From Sideroxyarcus sp. (GTDB lineage: Bacteria; Pseudomonadota; Gammaproteobacteria; Burkholderiales; Gallionellaceae), in assembly GCA_030651895.1 (NCBI GenBank), contig JAUSBR010000015.1, positions 1 to 48,098 of the forward strand: a stretch of 48,098 bases of DNA. The letters are read 5' to 3'. The notes beneath the pieces were generated by a model. It worked only from the letters and a program-made list of their open reading frames with translations. It was not told the origin of the DNA and did not search any database. Positions 43,129 to 48,098 of the stretch are shown here, in pieces (position 1 is the stretch's first letter; the number at the start of each line of letters is the position of its first letter). A program made the position numbers and the translations under genes.

Positions 43129-43310
43129 GCAAGCCGACAGTCGTCACTTGCCCGACTTGCGGCAAGGAACATGTGTGGGACACAAATAACCGCTTCCGCC
43201 CCTTTTGCAGCGAGCGCTGCAAGCTCATCGATCTGGGAAAATGGGCGAACGAAGAATATCGCGTCGAACAACGCGAGCAGGAAATACCCGATCCGGATCA
43301 CCAGACCTGA
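43125..43310 (+). CDS. yacG: DNA gyrase inhibitor YacG, zinc protein
   Basis: A 61-residue zinc-finger protein that binds GyrB and inhibits gyrase. Zinc ligands lie in [10 protein letters not shown] near residues 9-12 and [13 protein letters not shown] near 28-32. The acidic C-tail includes QEIPDPD. The start ATG at 43125 overlaps the zapD stop by 4 bp. Reading frames extending further upstream lie within zapD and are not real. Its 3' end overlaps the convergent Nudix-ThiE gene by 13 bp, so no terminator lies between them. Confidence 0.94.
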   Translation: MSKPTVVTCPTCGKEHVWDTNNRFRPFCSERCKLIDLGKWANEEYRVEQREQEIPDPDHQT

Positions 43311-44236
43311 CGCAGCAATGCGATGCCATGAGCGCCGTGTTTCCACGCGTTCGGCATATCTTCCTGTTTCAATCCTCCCAATGCATACACCGGTATAGAC
43401 GAACCCGCCGCGATCGCGGCAAAATTCTCCCAGCCCAGATGCGCTGCACCCGGATGCGATCGTGTCGGCAGCACCGGACTCAGCAGCGCAAAATCGCAGC
43501 CCAAGGCTTCGGCGCGACGCAATTCCTGTGAGTTATGGCAGGAAGCCGCACACCGATCCACGTCGGGACGTTCCTTCATATCCGCGAGCTGGGTGGAAGT
43601 CAGCTGCACACCGTCTGCCCCCACCTCCCGCGCCAGCGCCACGTCGCCGTTAAGCAACACCTTTGCGCCCCGCTCATGGGACAGGGCAACCACACGCTGC
43701 GCCAGTGAGCGCAGCTGCTCCCCAGGTAGATCTTTCTCGCGCAACTGGATCAGTTTCAACCCCGCATCCAGCCTGGTTTGCAGGATTGTCAGAAATGACT
43801 CCACGCCCAGCTGGGCGGCATTGCTGATGGCATACAGCGTCGGCAATTCCAGCGCGCGCAGGATGGGCGCATTGGCGGGAAGGATAGGAGCGACGTTTGC
43901 ATGTCCCGGCTGTTGCCAGGCGAACTGCTGGCCCTCGTGCGGATGCATTTCGCCGGACCACTCCGTCACACGGAAGAAATTCAGCCGCACGGTCGCATGA
44001 GGATAGGTGAACACGCGGGTAATCCAGGGATAGGCGGTCTGCACGGTGATGCCCAACTCCTCGTACAGCTCGCGCACCAATGCATGATGCGCGGTCTCGC
44101 CAGCCTCCACCTTGCCGCCGGGGAATTCCCAGTAGCCTGCCCAGATCTTGTCGGGAGGACGCTGTGCAAGGAGAAAGCTGCCGTCGGGCCGTTGCAGGAC
44201 AGCGGCGGAGACTTCGACGACTTTATCTTTCGACAT
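43298..44236 (-). CDS. Nudix hydrolase fused to a thiamine-phosphate-synthase-like domain
   Basis: A 312-residue two-domain protein. The N-terminal Nudix domain (1 to about 130) has a complete Nudix box from Gly41 to Ile63 with Glu47, Arg55, Glu56, Glu59 and Glu60. The C-terminal domain (about 135-312) resembles ThiE/Ten[35 protein letters not shown] (start LNGDVALA) and [11 protein letters not shown]. MutT-type Nudix enzymes remove oxidised nucleotides such as 8-oxo-dGTP. The ThiE-like half in this fusion family is of uncertain activity, and here the pyrophosphate-binding S/T residues are not obvious. The start overlaps the DUF815 gene by 14 bp. Confidence 0.9.
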   Translation of the reverse strand: MSKDKVVEVSAAVLQRPDGSFLLAQRPPDKIWAGYWEFPGGKVEAGETAHHALVRELYEELGITVQTAYPWITRVFTYPHATVRLNFFRVTEWSGEMHPHEGQQFAWQQPGHANVAPILPANAPILRALELPTLYAISNAAQLGVESFLTILQTRLDAGLKLIQLREKDLPGEQLRSLAQRVVALSHERGAKVLLNGDVALAREVGADGVQLTSTQLADMKERPDVDRCAASCHNSQELRRAEALGCDFALLSPVLPTRSHPGAAHLGWENFAAIAAGSSIPVYALGGLKQEDMPNAWKHGAHGIALLRQVW

Positions 44237-45086
44237 GTCGACCGCACCAGTCCCGCGCGAACTGCCCCGCCACCCTGCCGCTACGCGAACCGCGCATCAG
44301 TGACCATTGCAGAGAGGCTGTGCGCACTTTATCCGTCATCCCGGACTTCCAGCCATGGTGCGCCAGCCAGTGTGCGGCCACCGCAAGATATTCATCCTGC
44401 GCGAACGGATAAAAGGAGATCCACAAGCCGAAGCGTTCGGACAGCGACACTTTCTCTTCCACGCTCTCCGCCGGATGCACCTCATCGCCCACATATTTTG
44501 TGGCGAGATTGTCCTGCATCGATTGCGGCATCAAGTGGCGGCGGTTGGATGTCGCATAGATGAGCAGGTTGTCGGAGAACGCTACCAGATCACCGTCCAG
44601 CGCCGCCTTGAGCGCTTGATAGCCGGGTTCGGCATCATTGAAAGAAAGATCGTCGCAATACAGGATGAAACGCTCGGCGCGTCCCTGCACCAAGCCGATG
44701 ATGTGCGCCAGATCGATCAGCCCCTGTTTGTCGATCTGGATCACGCGCAAGCCCTGTCCGGCGTATTCGGTCAATAGCGCTTTGACGAGAGACGACTTGC
44801 CGGTGCCGCGCGCGCCGGAAAGCAGCACATTGTTCGCCGTACCGCCGCGCACGAATTGCTGCGTGTTCTGTTGGATGCGTTGTTTCTGGTCGTCGATGCC
44901 AAGCAGGTCGGAAAGCGCGATACGCTGGAAATTCAAAACGGGATGCAACAAGCGTTGCTGGTGGTCCCAGCGGAAGGCGGCGGCAGATTGCCAATCGGGT
45001 GGTTGCGGTTGTGCGCCGGGCAGAATATTTTCCAGGCGAACAAGCAAGCCTTCGGCACGGGAGAGAAATTTGTCCAGCTTATCCAT
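44223..45086 (-). CDS. DUF815-family P-loop ATPase
   Basis: A 287-residue AAA+-like protein of the DUF815 family. The Walker A loop GARGTGKSSLVKALL lies near residue 91, Walker B ILYCDDLSF near 140 and sensor-like YATSNRRHLMP near 177. Length and sequence are normal for the family, which has no settled function. A GGGGGAAG Shine-Dalgarno sequence precedes the start. Its end overlaps the Nudix-ThiE gene, so the two are coupled. This pairing next to yacG and the argJ/secA genes is common in betaproteobacteria. argJ lies 30 bp upstream on the same strand. Confidence 0.88.
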   Translation of the reverse strand: MDKLDKFLSRAEGLLVRLENILPGAQPQPPDWQSAAAFRWDHQQRLLHPVLNFQRIALSDLLGIDDQKQRIQQNTQQFVRGGTANNVLLSGARGTGKSSLVKALLTEYAGQGLRVIQIDKQGLIDLAHIIGLVQGRAERFILYCDDLSFNDAEPGYQALKAALDGDLVAFSDNLLIYATSNRRHLMPQSMQDNLATKYVGDEVHPAESVEEKVSLSERFGLWISFYPFAQDEYLAVAAHWLAHHGWKSGMTDKVRTASLQWSLMRGSRSGRVAGQFARDWCGRHVER

Positions 45087-45116
45087 AGAACACTTCCCCC
45101 GTGCGGGAGCTGCACA

Positions 45117-46334
45117 TCAGCTTCTGTAGCTCGCGTTGATCTTCACGTAATCGTAAGAGAAGTCGCACGTCCACAGCGTGGCGTTGACTGCGCCGCGGTT
45201 CAGTACCACGCGTATGGTGATATCGCTCTGTTTCATCACACGTTGGCCGTCTTCTTCCCGGTAACTTGCGGCACGCCCGCCGTTCTCGGCCACCAGCACA
45301 TCATCAAGATAGAGTTTCAATATCGCGACATCAAGATCGCCCACACCCGCATAACCGATCGCAGCGAGGATGCGTCCGAGGTTGGGATCGGAAGCGAAGA
45401 AAGCCGTTTTGACCAGAGGAGAATGCGCGATGGCGTAGCCGATCTTTTTGCACTCGGCTTCATCCTTGCCGCCCTCGACCTTGATGGTGATGAACTTGGT
45501 GGCGCCCTCACCGTCACGCACGATGGCCTGGGCCAACAGGGTGGCGACTTCGGTGATGACGGCCTGCATGACTGCGCGGTTCGTCGCATCGACGACTGCC
45601 CCGCTTTTGCCAGTAGCGATGAGCATCAGCGCATCGTTGGTGGATGTGTCGCCGTCCACGGTGATGCAGTTGAACGAACGATTGGCCGCCTCGGACACCA
45701 TCTGCTGCAACAACGGTTGCGCGATGGCGGCATCGGTTGCGATGTAGCCCAGCATGGTGGCCATGTTGGGATGGATCATGCCGGAGCCTTTGGAGATGCC
45801 GGTGACGGTGACAGTTTTGCCGCCGATCTGCACTTGCTTCGACACCGCCTTGGCGACGATGTCGGTGGTCATGATGGCTTGCGACGCATCGAACCAGTTG
45901 TCGGCTTTCAGATTAGCGATGGCCAGCGGCATGCCGGCGACGATCTTATCGACCGGCAACAGCTCCATGATGACGCCGGTGGAATACGGCAACACCTGTT
46001 CTGGGGCGCAACCCAGCAGTTTCGCCAGTTCGGCGCAGGTGGTGCGCGCAGCAGCCATGCCCTGTTCGCCCGTGCCGGCGTTGGCGTTGCCGGTGTTGAC
46101 CACCAGCGCGCGGATGCCCTTGCCTGCGGCCAGGTGGGTTTTTGCAACGGTGACAGGTGCGGCGCAGAAGCGATTAGTGGTGAACACGCCGGCGACGGTC
46201 GCGCCGTCTTCGAGCTTGACGACCAGCAGGTCCTTGCGCCCGGGGCGCTTGATGCCCGCTTCGGCGATACCCAGAGAAACGCCCGCAACGGGCAACAGTT
46301 GTGCCGCGACGGGCGCTGAGAGATTCACCGGCAT
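45117..46334 (-). CDS. argJ: Bifunctional glutamate N-acetyltransferase / ornithine acetyltransferase
   Basis: A 405-residue self-cleaving enzyme of the arginine acetyl cycle. It moves acetyl from N-acetylornithine to glutamate, and the bifunctional form can also use acetyl-CoA. The autocleavage site is Ala192-Thr193 in [10 protein letters not shown], with Thr193 becoming the N-terminal nucleophile of the beta chain. KGSGMIHPN and the later GEGATKF segment match the family. The start ATG at 46334 has AGGAAG upstream. It lies 12 bp downstream of the cyclic-nucleotide-binding gene and 30 bp upstream of the DUF815 gene. Whether it is mono- or bifunctional cannot be told from sequence. Confidence 0.95.
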   Translation of the reverse strand: MPVNLSAPVAAQLLPVAGVSLGIAEAGIKRPGRKDLLVVKLEDGATVAGVFTTNRFCAAPVTVAKTHLAAGKGIRALVVNTGNANAGTGEQGMAAARTTCAELAKLLGCAPEQVLPYSTGVIMELLPVDKIVAGMPLAIANLKADNWFDASQAIMTTDIVAKAVSKQVQIGGKTVTVTGISKGSGMIHPNMATMLGYIATDAAIAQPLLQQMVSEAANRSFNCITVDGDTSTNDALMLIATGKSGAVVDATNRAVMQAVITEVATLLAQAIVRDGEGATKFITIKVEGGKDEAECKKIGYAIAHSPLVKTAFFASDPNLGRILAAIGYAGVGDLDVAILKLYLDDVLVAENGGRAASYREEDGQRVMKQSDITIRVVLNRGAVNATLWTCDFSYDYVKINASYRS

Positions 46335-46346
46335 TGCTTTATCTTC

Positions 46347-46844
46347 CTAATAACGTCCGTGGGTCTGGTGGATGTAGTTGCTCATCTCGACCGATTGCAT
46401 GTTCATGCGGCGCACGATGCCGTGGGTGTGGCGCACGATGCCGCGCATCACGTAGTAGACGATAGCCGGCTGTGTGTTCAGCAGGGATTCGAACTTCGAG
46501 CGGTCCAGGGTCAGCACCTTGCTGTCGGACTTCGCCACCACAGTGGCGCTGATCTGCGAAGCGTTGCCGCCCGCGAAAGTGATGATGCCGGCCAGATCGC
46601 CGGGCTGCAGCAGATGCAGGGTCGCCTGCTCGGTTCCCACTGTCGCTGTCGCTTCCACCTCGCCGCTGGCCAGGATGATCAGTGCGTTCTTCAGACGCAC
46701 GTCGCCGGGTTGCACCAGCACTTCGCCCGCCTTGAAATCCTTGATCTCGATGATGCGCGCCAGCGATTCGATCTCGGCATCGCGCAACTCCTCGGTCAGC
46801 GTGGAGTTGTGCAAAGTTTGTATGATCAGATCGTCTTTCGTCAT
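46347..46844 (-). CDS. Cyclic nucleotide-binding domain protein
   Basis: A 165-residue protein that is almost entirely one cNMP-binding (CAP_ED) beta-roll. It opens with ELRDAEIESLARIIEIKDF, then GEVLVQPGDV and a GDLAGIITFAGG segment in the phosphate-binding cassette position. The usual arginine of a canonical cAMP-binding cassette (RxA) is not obvious, so cyclic nucleotide binding is unproven. No helix-turn-helix or enzymatic domain follows, so it may be a sensor subunit or a scaffold. It lies between secA and argJ on the same strand, 28 bp after the secA stop. Confidence 0.82.
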   Translation of the reverse strand: MTKDDLIIQTLHNSTLTEELRDAEIESLARIIEIKDFKAGEVLVQPGDVRLKNALIILASGEVEATATVGTEQATLHLLQPGDLAGIITFAGGNASQISATVVAKSDSKVLTLDRSKFESLLNTQPAIVYYVMRGIVRHTHGIVRRMNMQSVEMSNYIHQTHGRY

Positions 46845-46872
46845 TCTTTATCTCCCAGAGTGGTTGTCTGCA

Positions 46873-48098
46873 TCAATTCAAGCGGCCGTGGCATTGCTTG
46901 TATTTTTTGCCCGAACCGCACGGACACGGATCGTTGCGTCCGACTTTCTCTCCCGCACGCACGAAGGGCTTTGCTTCGGCTTCAGACTTGTCGGTCGAAG
47001 CCAGCGCCTCTTCGTAGTCGGCGTGATGATACTGCACATTTTCCGGCGCGTGGGGGGCTTCCGCCGCCGCCACATCAGCCTCGCTGCGTATCTGCACATT
47101 GAGCAGGGTCTGCGTCACGTCGCGCTTGATCGCCTCCAGCATGGTAGAGAACAGTTCGAACGCCTCGCGCTTGTATTCCTGCTTGGGATTCTTCTGTGCA
47201 TAGCCGCGCAGGTGGATACCCTGGCGCAGATGATCCAGCGCCGCCAGATGCTCGCGCCAGTGCTGGTCCAGACTCTGCAGCATGACGATGCGCTCGTAGC
47301 CGTGCATCACCTCGCCGCCAACCTGATCGACCTTGGCCTGATAGTTTTGTTGCGCGACCTCCGCCACCTTGGCACGCACGCCGTTCTCGTCCAGTTGCTT
47401 GTCCTGCTCCAGCCACTGCGCCACCGGCAGATGCAACTGGAAATCGGCGGCCAGCGCCTTTTCCAGACCCGGCGCATCCCATTGTTCTTCCATGCTGCCG
47501 TGCGGTATATATTCGGCGACCATGTCGGACAGCACGCCCTCGCGCATCGCGGCGATGGTGTCCGAGATGTCGCTGCTTTCCAGCAACTCGGCGCGCTGCT
47601 GATAGATCACCTTGCGCTGGTCGTTGGCGACGTCATCGTACTCAAGCAGTTGCTTGCGGATGTCGAAATTGCGGGCCTCCACCTTGCGCTGAGCCGATTC
47701 GATGCTGCGCGTGACGATGCCGGCCTCGATGGCCTCGCCCTCGGGCATCTTCAGGCGGTCCATGATCGCGCGCACGCGGTCGCCCGCGAAGATGCGCATC
47801 AACGAATCGTCCAGGCTCAGATAGAAGCGTGAAGAGCCCGGATCGCCCTGGCGGGCTGAGCGCCCGCGCAGTTGATTATCAATTCGGCGTGCTTCGTGCC
47901 GTTCGGAACCGACCACGTGCAGGCCGCCCACCTCGCGCACGCGTTTCATGTCATCAAGAAATGACAGGAAGGTTTGGATGGATTCCTCAAAGGGCGGGTA
48001 TGCATCCGCGCCGATTTCATTCAAAGCGGCAGCCATCTCGGACTGGGTCATGCCGTAAGGGTTGCGGCCTGCGGCGGCCAGTGCCTTGCGCACATCCG
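46873..48098 (-). CDS. secA: Preprotein translocase ATPase SecA, C-terminal part (5' end outside window)
   Basis: The final 408 or so codons of secA, open through the right edge. SecA drives preproteins through SecYEG using ATP. Visible are [20 protein letters not shown], the motif VI region [19 protein letters not shown], the helical scaffold and wing domains, and [20 protein letters not shown]. The C-terminal zinc motif [17 protein letters not shown] is intact; it contacts SecB. The normally invariant Gly in GRxGRQGD is Ala here (GCC). The roughly 50 residues before GGLHVVG, including [14 protein letters not shown] and [11 protein letters not shown], do not look like the typical gamma/betaproteobacterial linker at this place. 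The cyclic-nucleotide-binding gene follows after 28 bp. Confidence 0.95.
   Translation of the reverse strand, partial: DVRKALAAAGRNPYGMTQSEMAAALNEIGADAYPPFEESIQTFLSFLDDMKRVREVGGLHVVGSERHEARRIDNQLRGRSARQGDPGSSRFYLSLDDSLMRIFAGDRVRAIMDRLKMPEGEAIEAGIVTRSIESAQRKVEARNFDIRKQLLEYDDVANDQRKVIYQQRAELLESSDISDTIAAMREGVLSDMVAEYIPHGSMEEQWDAPGLEKALAADFQLHLPVAQWLEQDKQLDENGVRAKVAEVAQQNYQAKVDQVGGEVMHGYERIVMLQSLDQHWREHLAALDHLRQGIHLRGYAQKNPKQEYKREAFELFSTMLEAIKRDVTQTLLNVQIRSEADVAAAEAPHAPENVQYHHADYEEALASTDKSEAEAKPFVRAGEKVGRNDPCPCGSGKKYKQCHGRLN

Overview
The window is an ordinary-looking stretch of bacterial chromosome, roughly 60% GC with tightly packed genes. Gene content and order point to a betaproteobacterium, plausibly of the Nitrosomonadales/Gallionellaceae type. 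The main clues are the pilC-pilD-coaE-zapD-yacG-Nudix/ThiE order, a zapB-like gene/zapA/6S RNA block, a BtuM-type cobalamin transporter, a DUF3683 flavo-iron-sulfur protein, and SecA with a C-terminal zinc motif. The lineage is inferred from gene families and order, not from a database search.

Layout. Positions 1-300 hold the leader and promoter of an rRNA operon running leftward out of the window, preceded by an initiator tRNA gene. Positions 300-4050 carry rpmE, an M48 metalloprotease lipoprotein and a PMT-type glycosyltransferase. Positions 4050-10000 carry aroC, an MDR oxidoreductase, TatD, TcdA, a pyrimidine-dimer glycosylase homologue, corA and thpR. Positions 10100-15560 hold a 1274-residue FAD/Fe-S oxidoreductase followed by a 538-residue protein of unknown function. 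Positions 15560-19880 hold phoR and phoB behind a clear PHO box, a sodium/solute symporter and ahpC. Positions 19970-24770 form a vitamin B12 unit: a cobalamin riboswitch, btuB, btuM, then msbA. Positions 24880-26940 carry zapB-like, zapA, 6S RNA, an EVE-domain gene and a TSUP permease. An AT-rich DUF3800 gene (26988-27884) looks acquired and abuts a complete branched-chain amino-acid-type ABC transporter, livKHMGF (27909-32706). Then come two related c-type cytochromes (one periplasmic, one lipoprotein), an orphan ParA, ilvD, lgt, pldA and a CorC/HlyC protein. The right end has pilC, pilD, coaE, zapD, yacG, a Nudix-ThiE fusion, a DUF815 ATPase, argJ, a cyclic-nucleotide-binding protein and the 3' two fifths or so of secA.

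How the genes work together. Several units are functionally coherent: riboswitch-controlled B12 uptake across both membranes (BtuB, then the solitary S-component-like BtuM), PhoB/PhoR with an autoregulatory PHO box, and a five-gene periplasmic-binding-protein ABC transporter with a strong sigma70 promoter and an internal hairpin after the binding-protein gene. I see no CRISPR array, prophage, insertion sequence or recognisable defence island. No single locus is clearly an undescribed system. The most interesting leads are the btuB-btuM-msbA arrangement, the repeat that has become the end of livG and the ribosome binding site of livF, the 1274-aa oxidoreductase with its unknown partner, the paired cytochromes with an orphan ParA, the DUF3800 island and the unusual SecA segment at the right edge.
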